From: Okapia johnstoni
Taxonomy: Eukaryota > Chordata > Mammalia > Artiodactyla > Giraffidae
Length of the DNA: 64,000 nucleotides
Assembly: GCA_024291935.2 (NCBI GenBank)
Contig: CM044315.1
Location: 75,498,385 to 75,562,384 of the forward strand
Reading direction: 5' to 3'
Positions 32,105 through 41,894 of this stretch are shown piece after piece. Within the stretch, counting starts at the first letter, position 1; each line of letters opens with the position of its first letter. The translations under genes were made by a program, and so were the position numbers. Below the pieces are notes generated by a model. The model had not been told where the DNA came from and did not search any database. It saw nothing but the letters and a program-made list of their open reading frames with translations.

Positions 32105-32474
32105 CTTTCTGTTCTGCTTTCTGATGATTGTAAAGGACTTTATTGCACACCAGGGTTGTAAGTGGGGCAAGGTAGTCTAATTTGTTTTCCCATAGGAAAT
32201 CTATAGAATTAGGATACATGTTTGGTATTTGTATATTTCGTTTGTTGACCGATTTACTTTTAATACCATTTGCCATAAATTCTTTGAAATGGATGGTGAA
32301 ATTACAGAGCTTGTCATTTCCTCCAAGGTCCCCAGCTGGCATGCTTATCTTTTCAGCTTCATCGCTAGCAACTCTAAAATGACCCAACTACATGATCTTC
32401 TTTCAGTGCCGAAAGATGCTAGACTTTTTCCTACTTTAGATACATCTCACAAACTCTCCCTTCTGGCAAAATGA
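32105..32474 (-). pseudogene. Candidate decayed exon or retrocopy of unknown gene
   Basis: On the minus strand, a strong pyrimidine tract and AG (complement of 32475-32500, tttctctttccctttcag) is followed by 370 bp ending at a plausible donor (AAAG|GTGAAG, complement of 32100-32108). Within it, 102 codons stay open from 32387 to a stop at 32079-32081, with protein-like words (DLGGNDKLCNFTIHFKEFM, IPNMYPNSIDFLWENKLDY). The frame opens at TTG, not ATG, and the first 90 bp are better in another frame, which has two stops. I do not recognise the product. The open length alone is not significant in 64 kb. Confidence 0.25.
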
Positions 32475-32499
32475 CTGAAAGGGAAAGAGAAAGTCAAGA

Positions 32500-32870
32500 G
32501 TAAGGTTAATACCTATATTTGCTGGGGTTGAGTAATAAACTTGACTTTGAGTTTTCTAGCAACCAAGGCAAGGAGAGATATCAGGTAAAGCACAACATGG
32601 GGTCACGCTATCCATTACACAACTCAGTTCAGTTTCTTGGGCAAAATGAAGCTTTTATTGACACTGAGACCCAGGGGAGGGGAAAAGGGTAGGTGGTCTT
32701 TAAAATATATAGTTTATAATGTGGTAAACAGCATTCTCAGACATATGCTTAACAGCAAGGGAAAGGTCTATGGGCCTTTTTCTTATAATATCTCTCATTG
32801 TCATCCTTTGTTATCTGCTGTGTTGATAAAAGCAACAATATAAGGGACTACAATAGTGTTCTCTTGTGCC
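32500..32870 (-). repeat. Possible old LTR-like sequence
   Basis: On the minus strand, ttataaactatatatt (TATA-like) is followed about 60 bp later by gtcaataaaagcttcatttt, an LTR-style polyadenylation signal. The ends are not resolved and the family is unknown; it may be coincidence. Confidence 0.25.
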
Positions 32871-33059
32871 CTGGCTTGGTCCAGAGGTAAATTTTAGAGT
32901 ATCTCAGGAAGCAGATTAACTGTATACATTTTAGGCTATTTTCCATGTATTTTTTTCTCTCTCTCAATCAATCTTTTCTTAAATACTGAGTGGCAAGAAA
33001 CTTAAGCTTGAGTATCTGACAGTTATCTTACTACTATAATTTATGTAAGTTTCCTAAAT

Positions 33060-33190
33060 AATCAGTGATCTGTGTAACTCTTTTCCAACAGAATGTCTCT
33101 ATAGTCAAACTTATCTATAAATTGGAGATAATAGTGGTCTCAAATGGGTGTTGTAAAGATCAAGTAATGTATTATTATTATAATAATAGT
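33060..33190 (+). repeat. MIR SINE 3' part
   Basis: Sense MIR: ataaattggagataatagtg and gggtgttgtaaagatcaagt, ending in an ATT-rich stretch. Confidence 0.55.
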
Positions 33191-33209
33191 GGTAAATAAT
33201 TAAGTAGTG

Positions 33210-33475
33210 GTTAACAGACATTGAGCCATTCCTAGAAGCCCTATACTGCTAATTGCTTTATTTGCATGATCTCATTTAATCCTTACAACAAACTTTAGAA
33301 GATAAATGTTATTGTTTTACCCATTATGAAAAAAATAAAAAACTGAGTATCATAGAGTGTAAGTAAGTTGTCCAAGATCACAGAACTGGTAAGTGTGGGG
33401 GTCAGGTTTGAATTGCAGGTGGAATTCTGCAGAATTCCAGAGTTCTTATTCTTGTCTACCATACTATAATTAACC
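33210..33475 (-). repeat. MIR SINE
   Basis: Full-length antisense MIR: atgatctcatttaatcctta, caacaaactttagaagataa, agttgtccaagatcacagaa and gggggtcaggtttgaattgc. It lies tail-to-tail with the MIR at 33060. Confidence 0.75.
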
Positions 33476-33479
33476 ATAT

Positions 33480-34480
33480 TTGGTGTTCAATAAATGGGTT
33501 AATAGTATTTTAACAGAGATACAGTCTAAATTGTTGTTAATCAGTATAAGATTGATTTTATTAGAATATTTTTATTAGAAAGTGTTACATAGCCTACAGC
33601 ATTTTCTTTGGTGTGACTTACCACATTTCATCAAATTTAGGAAGACTTCAACTATAAAATGCACCATAATTTATGAACTAGTGAGAAAGAAAATGTTGTC
33701 AATTAAACTCTGACACAATGCTTTCTTATTACACTGAATTTTTATTTTATATTTCCAGAAAGACCTCTTTACTTATACAGAAATTTTCATCATAGATCTC
33801 TCTTGTGCATAATGAAAAGAACATGCAAAAGAAATATTAAGATATTTTGAAAAGATTCAAGATCCAAAATATTCCGAAATACTTGACTCAGAGTTGTGAA
33901 TAGACACATTTTTCCACATAGTAGCAACTTCTGTGTCTTTCAGAAGTGGTGGTGCAGCCTTTTCTTTGAGGGTCCATTATCGTCTTGGGATTTTCTCCTA
34001 AACTACTGACATATTAGCAAATACATATGCACTCAGGCAATGTCAATGAATTATGACTGTCACAGAGACTGTATGATGTATCTGGATTTCAGAAACGTTA
34101 AGTAGGGGGAAATGTATGACTTAGCATTGACCATGAACTTTGTGTTGAGTAACATGTGCTGTGCTTGGCTTAAAAATATAACAATTCCAAGAAGTATTTG
34201 CATCTCCAGTCTCATTTCAGTCCAAGCATAGAAAGTATCTGATATGTATTTGTTGAGCCAATTGGAGTAGATAATAACTCTGGGATACAGGCCACTGCCT
34301 TTATATAATTTGCTTATCCTCAGGTTTTCAAGCAGGTTCACTATGATAATGACAGTACATTTCCCCCTAAAACCATATTATAGAATATGTTATAATATCT
34401 TCATTTCAATAGAAGAAAAATAATATAGAGAAAAGATACACATGCTAATTTAAGCTTTTACACTGACATTTTATGTGACG
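33480..34480. other. Repeat-poor stretch
   Basis: No recognised element and no convincing gene. The open frame 34060-34341 (-) has no domain signature. Confidence 0.35.
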
Positions 34481-34483
34481 CTA

Positions 34484-36463
34484 AATCAAATCCCTTATGA
34501 TTATACAGTGGAAGTGACAAATAGATTTAAGAGACTAGATCTGATAGAGTGCCTGATAAACTATGGACAGAAGTTTGTGACATTGTACAGGAGACAGGGA
34601 TCAAGAACATCCCCATGAAAAAGAAATGCAAAAAAGCAAAATGGCTGTCTGAGGAGGCCTTACAAATAGCTGGGGAAAAAAGAGAAGTGAAAAGCAAAGG
34701 AGAAAAGGAAAGATATTCCCATCTGAATGCAGAGTTCCAAAGAATAGCAAGGAGAGATAAGAAAGCCTTCCTCAGCAATCAATGCAAAAAAATAGAGGAA
34801 AACCGCAGAATGGGAAAGACTAGAGATCTCTTCAAGAAAATTAGAGATACCAAGGGAACATTTCATGCAAAGATCGGCTCAATAAAGGACAGAAATGGTA
34901 TGGACCTAACAGAAGCAGAAGATATTAAGAAGAGGTGACAAGAATACACAGAAGAACTGTACAAAAAAGATCTTCATGACCCAGATAATCATGATGGTGT
35001 GATCACTCACCTAGAGCCAGACATCCTGGAATGTGAAGTCAAGTGGGCCTTAGAAAGCATCACTACAAACAAAGCTAGTGGAGGTGATGGAATTCCTCAA
35101 AGATGATGCTGTGAAAGTGCTGCATTCAATATGCCAGCATTCCAATCCCAAAGAAAGGCAATGCCAAAGAATGCTCAAACTACCACACAATTGTACTCAT
35201 CTCACACGCTAGTAAAATCATGCTCAAAATTCTCCAAGCCAGGCTTCAGCAATATGTGAACCGTGAACTTCCAGATGTTCAAGCTGGTTTTAGAAAAGGC
35301 ATAGGAACCAGAGATCAAATTGCCAACATCCGCTGGATCATCGAAAAAGCAAGAGAGTTCCAGAAAAACATCTATTTCTGCTTTATTGACTATGCCAAAG
35401 CCTTTGACTGTGTGGATCACAATAAACTGTGGAAAATCTGAAAGAGATGGAAATACTAGACCATCTGTCCTGTCTCTTGAGACACCTGTATGCAGGTCAG
35501 GAAGCAACAGTTAGAACTGGACATGGAACAACAGACTGGTTCCAAATAGGAAAAGGAGTATGTCAAGGCTGTATATTGTCACCCTGCTTATTTAACTTAT
35601 ATGCAGAGTACCTCATGAGAAACACTGGGCTGGAAGAAACAGAAGCTGGAATCAAGATTGCCGGGAGAAATATCAATAACCTCAGATGTGCAGATGACAC
35701 CACCCTTATGGCAGAAAGTGAAGAAGAACTAAAGAGCCTCTTGATGAAAGTGAAAGAGGAGAGTGAAAAAGTTGGCTTAAAGCTCAACGTTCAGAAAACT
35801 AAGATCATGGCATCTGGTCCCATCACCTCATGGGAAATAGATGGGGAAACAGTGGAAACAGTGTCAGACTTTATTTTTTTGGGCTCCAAAATCACTGCTG
35901 ATGGTGATTGCAGCCATGAAATTAAAAGACGCCTACTCCTTGGAAGGAAGGTTATGACCAACCTAGATAGCATATTTAAAAGCAGAGACATTACTTTGCC
36001 AACAAAAGTCCATCTAGTCAAGGCTATGGCTTTTCCAGTAGTCATGTATGGATGTGAGAGTTGGGTGGTGAAGAAAGCTGAGCATCGAAGAATTGATGCT
36101 TTTGAACTGTGGTGTTGGGAAAGACTCTTAAGTGTCCCTTGGACTGCAAGGAGATCCAATCAGTCCATCCTAAAGGAGATCAGTCCTGGGTGTTTATTGA
36201 AAGGACTGATGTTAAAGCTGAAACTCCAATACCTTGGCCACCTCATGCGAAGAGTTGACTCATTGGAAAAGACCCTAACGCTGGGAAGGATTGAGGGCAG
36301 GAGGAGAAGGGGACGAAAGAGGATGAGATAGTTGGGTGGCATCACTGACTCAATGGGTTTGGGTAAACTCCGTGAGTTTGTGATGGACAGGGAGGCCTGG
36401 CGTGCTGTGATTCATGGTGTAGCAAAGAGTCAGACAGGACTGAGTGACTGAACTGAACTGAAA
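34484..36463 (+). mobile_element. BovB LINE, 2.0-kb copy
   Basis: A sense copy from the pre-linker (cccttatgattatacagtgg) to the actgaactgaactgaa tail. Two small deletions near 35096 (about 20 bp after ggaattcc) and 35140 (about 50 bp after atgccagca) break the RT frame. No clear target duplication is visible. Confidence 0.93.
34549..36331 (+). pseudogene. BovB reverse transcriptase remnant, CADD box
   Basis: Three open pieces: 34549-34938 (linker; KKAFLSNQCKKIEENRRMGK), 35220-35441 (RT, FCFIDYAKAFDCVDH at about 35379-35420) and 35429-36331 (300 codons: GVCQGCILSP, then the catalytic box at 35687-35698, then IFLGSKITADGDCSHEIKR and the thumb and C-terminal region). The catalytic box reads CADD where BovB normally has YADD. 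The change, plus stop 35441 and the upstream deletions, means that no active polymerase can be made. Confidence 0.88.
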
Positions 36464-36616
36464 CAAGTGTCCATCTCTGGAATCAGGAGAGTTATCTGAA
36501 TAATCTTCAAGAGCATTTCTGTCCCAAACAGGGATTTGTTGTTACATGCTGAGAAGGGAGCTAACACTTATCATAAGCCAACTATGTACTCATATTTCAT
36601 ATATATTATCTTGTTT

Positions 36617-36823
36617 AGGGCTTCCCAGTTTGTGCTAGTGGTAAGAAACCCACCTGCAAATGCAGGAGACTTAAGAGACTTGGGTTTGATCCCTGGGTGA
36701 GGAAGATCCCCTGGAGGAGGGAATGGCAACCCACTCCAGTATTCTTGCCTGGATAATCCCATGGACAGAGGAGCCTGGCAGACTACAGCTCATGAGGTCA
36801 CAAAGAGTCAGATACAACTACTA
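36617..36823 (+). mobile_element. Bov-tA SINE
   Basis: A plus-strand element from ggcttcccagtttgtgctag to agtcagatacaactac. Its head has a small insertion relative to the others. Confidence 0.9.
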
Positions 36824-37207
36824 AGGGGGAAAAAATCTAAGGAGAAAAAAGCTGGGATTCCAAGCATGTCTTAATTGATTCAAATCCCAGGCTCTCTACA
36901 ATATACATATTTCCTCTCTTAGAGTCCTTCAGACTTTAACTCTGCAGAACTAGGCAGTTGCTAGAATTGTGAAATTAGTACATCATTTTGTTTGCGATGT
37001 CCAAGTTAGAATGCATCTCAATTTATTTCTAAAACCTTCCCAAGGACCTACAGTTTGCCTGTGCTAAACGCCTAAAAAAGTGGAGAGAATTCACATCACT
37101 GTCCTTAGGAGCTCAAAGTTAAGTATCTTTCAAAGTGTATTCCTTGCAGTCTTAGAGTTTATTCAACATTATTTAACAACTTTTTATTGAGAACCCAGTC
37201 TTGTGGC
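36824..37207. other. Repeat-poor stretch
   Basis: Nothing recognised. Confidence 0.4.
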
Positions 37208-37218
37208 AGGGATTAAGT

Positions 37219-37430
37219 ATTTTTGTTGTTTAGTTGCTAAGTTGTATCTGACTCTTTTGTGACCTCCTAAACTCTAGCCCACCAGGCTTCTCTGGCCATG
37301 GGATTTCTCAGGCAAGAATACTGGAGTGGATTGCCATTTCCTTCTTCAGGGGATTCCTGACCCAGGGATCAAACCTGCATCTCCTGTATTGACAGGTGGA
37401 TTCTTTAACATTGAGCCACTAGGGAAGCCC
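37219..37430 (-). mobile_element. Bov-tA SINE with perfect 11-bp target duplication
   Basis: A complete minus-strand element. The word agggattaagt occurs at 37208-37218 and 37431-37441 without mismatch. Confidence 0.96.
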
Positions 37431-37669
37431 AGGGATTAAGTGTACTTCAATAAATAAGATATATATGATTTCTTCCATTATAGGCTTTGTGATCTAATGA
37501 TAGAGAGAAACAGTATACAAATAAACAGTTAAATTCATATGTAATTTAAAACTGTGATAAGCAATGAAAACTTAACTGTTTAGTGTTAGAAAATAGCATA
37601 AGGGTCAAACCTAGATGGTATGGGCAAAAGAGGCCTGTTGGAGAAGGTGATACTTAATCTGAAGCTCTA

Positions 37670-37881
37670 GGGCTTCCCTGAGTGCTCAGACAATAAAGCG
37701 TCTGTCTGCATGCATTGCAAGAGACCTGGGTTCGATCCCTGGGTCAGGAAGACCCTTTGGAGAAGGAAATGGCAACCCACTCCAGTAGTATTGCCTGGAA
37801 AATTTCATGGACAGAGAAGCCTGGTAAGGTACAGTCCATGGGGTCTCAGAGAGTCAGACACAACTGAGTGACTTCACTTTG
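37670..37881 (+). mobile_element. Bov-tA SINE
   Basis: A plus-strand element with head gggcttccctgagtgctcag and tail caactgagtgacttcacttt, inserted in the ancient repeat. Confidence 0.9.
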
Positions 37882-38354
37882 AAGGATTAGAGGAGGGAAG
37901 TGAAGAGCACTGAAGATCATGCCAGACAGAAGGTAGAGGAGGGCTGAAAACCCCTGGTGGGAATTGAAAACCCTTGGTGGGATAGATACCATAGAATTTG
38001 AAGAACTGAAAGGGGGAAAGCAGCAGATAAAATTGGGGAGAGAGACAGGACTAAAATCAGGTAGGAGTTTAAATCCACATTAAAACATTTGGCTTTACTT
38101 CATGATGCAAAGGGAAGGCATTGAAGGCTTTTTGGTGAGACAGGTAGTTGGAAGGGAGGGATTAACATTTAGACAAACTGATAGTCTTTATTCCATTTAA
38201 AAAATATTTTGGCTTCTATGGTGAATAGAATATAGTGAACTACATAGAATGTATGGAGTTAGTAGAAGTCTGTTGTAGAAGTGAGATTATAGGGCTTGGA
38301 TCAGGATAGGTAGCAGTAGAAGTGAGAAAAGTTAAAGGAGTCTAAATATGCTGA

Positions 38355-38880
38355 TGAAAAATTAATCAATCACTTGTTCTAAGAAAGAAAGGAAAAACTT
38401 TATTTGAGCTAGAGTGAGTATTAGAACCTGAGAACAGCAGTTCAGAAAGCTCCAAGAACTGTTCTGCCCTTTAGAAGTAAAGGGACAGTTATATAAAATT
38501 TTTGAGACAGAGGAAGATACATTAAATGACATATTATTGACAGTTTACACAATCCAGATCTAAACATCACAGTGGCACCTTATAAGATCCAGAAGGTATG
38601 TTATCTTTTAAAGATTTGTCTTGTTGATAGTAGGAAAATGTCACTCTTTGTGACTGACCTGATATTTCTACTGAAGGAAGAGGCTTGGTTAATGCACAGT
38701 GCAGATACACAATGCACAGCAGAAGGGAGAGAGGGGCAGAGAAAATTTTTTATGTTTAAATTTTCTTGTCTTGCCATAAAATATAAAGTTTATGTCATGG
38801 ATGTGTACTGGATGTTAGATTATTGTAGGATTAATTATATCTAGGAATAAAGGGAGAATGAGGAATCAAGATTGAGTTTA
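38355..38880 (-). repeat. Probable ERV-type LTR (minus strand)
   Basis: Read on the minus strand, ttttatataactgtcc (TATA-like) is followed by agggcagaacagttcttgg and a caaataaagtttttcc polyadenylation signal about 100 bp later. It interrupts the ancient repeat. Boundaries are approximate and the family is not assigned. No viral genes are present. Confidence 0.4.
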
Positions 38881-40248
38881 GGTTTCTGGTTTGGACAACT
38901 GGTTGAACATTACTGCCACTGACTGTACTGGGGAATTTTGAACGATGATGAATGTGAGTGGAATGGGGAAGTTGGCATGTTTGTTTTAGAAATGTCTAAT
39001 TTTAGGTACCCGTGAGGTCTCTAAGGGAAGATATATAATAGTCTTTTGGATATATAAGGCTGGAGTCCAGAAAAGAAATTTGGTCTAGAGGTATATATTT
39101 GAGAGTTTTTAGCATATAGATAATACCTGTTTTGGAATGAGGAAAACTTAGGGGAAAAGGTGGAGAAAAAAACAATAAAATTGTATAGTGTCAAAACCTA
39201 GGAAACTTCCATATTTAAAGGTTGGACAGAAGACAGAAGAGAAGGGTACTACATAGAAATCATGAAATAAATGGCCACAAGTAGGAGGAAAAGCAAGAGT
39301 AAAGTGAACTGTATTATCATTGAAAAATATGAGGGGAACTGAACTCTCATGGAAGAAATGAGACAGTATACATGTATAGAAGTATGGCAAAGAAGAGAAG
39401 ATGAGAAATGGGCAATAGCTAACGGTGGATTGAATGTGGAATCCTGGGGTCACAGTTATTTGCTAATGGTGATGATCCAGGGAGAAAGCAGAGTGGATGA
39501 CATAGTAGACACAGCAGAAAACTGAGAGTGCAGTCCTTGAGAAAGTGAGTGTAATGGGATCTAGAGGACATGCTGAGGGCTTTTGTTAGGAAGAAGGACA
39601 CCTTCATCCATGGTAACGGGATTATAGAAAGAAACCTAGGCATGTTTCTAATTTTAGTTGTGGGAGTATGAGTATGCTCCTGTAGGATGATTTCTAAAAT
39701 GGAAAGCATTAGATGAGATTATCCTCTAAGAATGGTGGTGAAGGGAAAAGAATAATGGTTTCCAAGAGATAGAAGAAGATCTGGACTAGGTTTTTGGTTT
39801 TGTTTTTTTTTTTCAGGACAAAACTGAGAAACCTACTTACCAGCATTAACCTTGTAGAATTGCCGGGCAGTGATAACACTGCTGGAGGACTGATACCATG
39901 AATTAAAAGTGTAGTCAGTTTACCTAGGTATGTAATTTTCTCAGGTTACTTGGGACCTGTATAAGTAAGTAGAAGAGTTCATTCTAGGTTAGCATTTTGT
40001 CACATGAGAAAAAAATGGATAGAGACAAGGGGATTGAAGGTGTTTGTGAGGACATAATTATAATGTTGAACATGTATGGGAGGAGAAAGCAGGAAGCGAG
40101 CAGATGACTATGAAGTAGAAGGATCAGTAGATTAGACTTCAAAGAATTATAAAGTAAATTGCTTTATTTTAGCAAATCAGCTTGAAATTTATAGTCGAGA
40201 ATATGATGTGGACATCTGATATTGTAGGTAGGGTAGAGTATATATGCA

Positions 40249-40271
40249 TATGTGTTTGTGTGTGTGTGTGT
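40249..40271. repeat. (TG)n simple repeat
   Basis: A short TG dinucleotide run. Confidence 0.85.
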
Positions 40272-40438
40272 CTGAGAGTGAGATGGTGGTGGCCAAAAGG
40301 GAAGTGAAGTGGAGTGAAAAGAAAACACTGGGTGACATCCTTTATATTCACTCAAAAAGCGTTCAGTATTAACTGTGAGCCAGGCATTACTCTGTTTGCT
40401 GAGGGTACAGCACTGATGAAAATGAATGGATCATCTGT

Positions 40439-40654
40439 GAAAATGAAAGTGAAGTCACTCAGTCGTGTCCAACCCTCTGTGACCCCATGGACTGCAGTCC
40501 ACCAGGCTCCTCTGTCCATGGGATTCTCCAGGCAAGAACACTGCAGTGGGGTGCCATTCCTTTCTCCAGGGAATCTTCTCAACTCAGGGATAGGACCCAA
40601 GTCTCCTGCATTGCAGGCAGGTTCTTTACCATCTGAGCCGCCAGGGGAGCACCA
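40439..40654 (-). mobile_element. Bov-tA SINE with perfect 11-bp target duplication
   Basis: A complete minus-strand element. The word ggatcatctgt occurs at 40428-40438 and 40655-40665. The tail carries the gaaaatgaaagtgaagtc variant. Confidence 0.96.
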
Positions 40655-40844
40655 GGATCATCTGTATGAATGTGAAAATCACTAGAAAAAGAAGCTATAA
40701 AATATATGGGGAGAGAAAGAAGTGATGAGGCAAAAATCGACACTGTTGATAGGTAAGGCTAGATTAGTGAATCTAGTGATCCACCAAAGTATAAGCCGTG
40801 GCACTTATGTAATACTGTTAACAGCAATAATAAGATGAACAAAA

Positions 40845-40970
40845 ACAACAATAATAAAGAACACTTAGATAATATTTATGTGCCAAGCACTGTACTGAGT
40901 ATTAACATATATTAATTAATTTTATGCATAAAACTGCCCTGTGAAGTGGACACTATTAGCCTGTTGTTCA
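40845..40970 (-). repeat. MIR SINE
   Basis: Antisense 3' half: tatttatgtgccaagcactg, tactgagtattaacatat and aactgccctgtgaagtggac. Confidence 0.65.
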
Positions 40971-41450
40971 GTGTGAACAGGGTTTGGGAGGAAAGAAGGG
41001 AGGAGAGAGGGAGAGCTTGAGTTGGATTATGGGAGGTGGCGATGAAGAGGAATTACCAAGTGAGAACAGATGCTAGAGGCGGCCTGGAGAAGCTAGAGGA
41101 GACCTGTACCTGTGACTGGGGGAACTCCGTAGGTAAGATACAGTGGAATGATCCCTAGTGACCTTTCGGGTGAGGTGGGCAGTGGGCTCTAGTGCTAAAT
41201 TCACCATCTGTGATGGCCTCCATGGTAGCTGTCTCCTCACAGAGTGGGATGGGTGTAGCCCAGATGACTGGAGACTCTCTTCCCCACATCAAGAAAAGCG
41301 AAAGGTCGTTCTGCCAAAGGGAGAAGAGACGGTGAGCTCCTATCTGCTTCCCACCCCCTACTACTCTTAGAGCAGTTCTGCTGTTAATTGCTTACGATTA
41401 CAGGGCTTACCTCCCAGTTTAGTGACACTTCAGGGAAGAGTCCCTGGTAG
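40970..41450. other. GC-richer repeat-poor stretch
   Basis: No recognised element. The frame 41158-41370 (+) has no motif support. Confidence 0.35.
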
Positions 41451-41454
41451 AAAA

Positions 41455-41810
41455 GCAGATAGAGAAGTGGGAAAATAATGTTCCTTCCCTCAGGGAGCTT
41501 CTATTCAAGCTGAGTCAACACCTAATACACAAATAAGAATGTCACATAATGGTGGCAGCGAGTGTTAAGAAGACAGTGGAGCAGGGGACGGGAATAAGGA
41601 TGTAGATGTTCAAGGAAGTTTGAAAGGCCAGTATGATGAGGTGTCTGAGAAGATGGGGCTTGGTCTGTCTGAATGGAATGAGAATAGAAACTCTGACCAC
41701 GTTGGGGAAGAACATTTCAGGCAGAGGGACCAGCAAGCACAAACGGCTGGTAGGCCAGTGTGCTGGAGTGAAGGCTGTGGGGAGGTTGGTGGGAACCGAA
41801 AGGTGCTCTC
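41455..41810 (+). repeat. Ancient purine-rich repeat, 5' part
   Basis: Landmarks tcagggagcttctattcaag, gatgttcaaggaagtttgaa and aggcagagggaccagcaagc match the first part of the family, as at 62.5-62.85 kb. Confidence 0.6.
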
Positions 41811-41894
41811 AGCCTTCCCCAGGCTTTCGCCCTACCAGGAAGGGTTAGACATGCCCACAGGCCACTCAGTGAGACTCGAAGCCATGTGAATGCC

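Larger units (their letters stand above)
37440..40260 (+). repeat. Ancient purine-rich repeat, long interrupted copy
   Basis: The longest copy of a family seen elsewhere in this window. Landmarks run in order: ttggctttacttcatgatgc and gggaaggcattgaagg (38087-38130), tctggtttggacaactggtt (38885), tagaggtatatatttgagag (39085), gggatctagaggacatgctg (39557), catccatggtaacgggatta (39607) and agaattgccgggcagtgata (39856). The strand is 60% or more purine by eye over long stretches. There is no coding capacity. A Bov-tA (37670) and an LTR-like block (38355-38880) interrupt it. The family name is not assigned. Confidence 0.6.

Noticed and set aside
35429..36331. The 300-codon open frame as a real gene
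   Set aside because: It is the C-terminal part of a BovB reverse transcriptase with an altered catalytic box, and lies inside a recognisable BovB copy that ends in the BovB tail.
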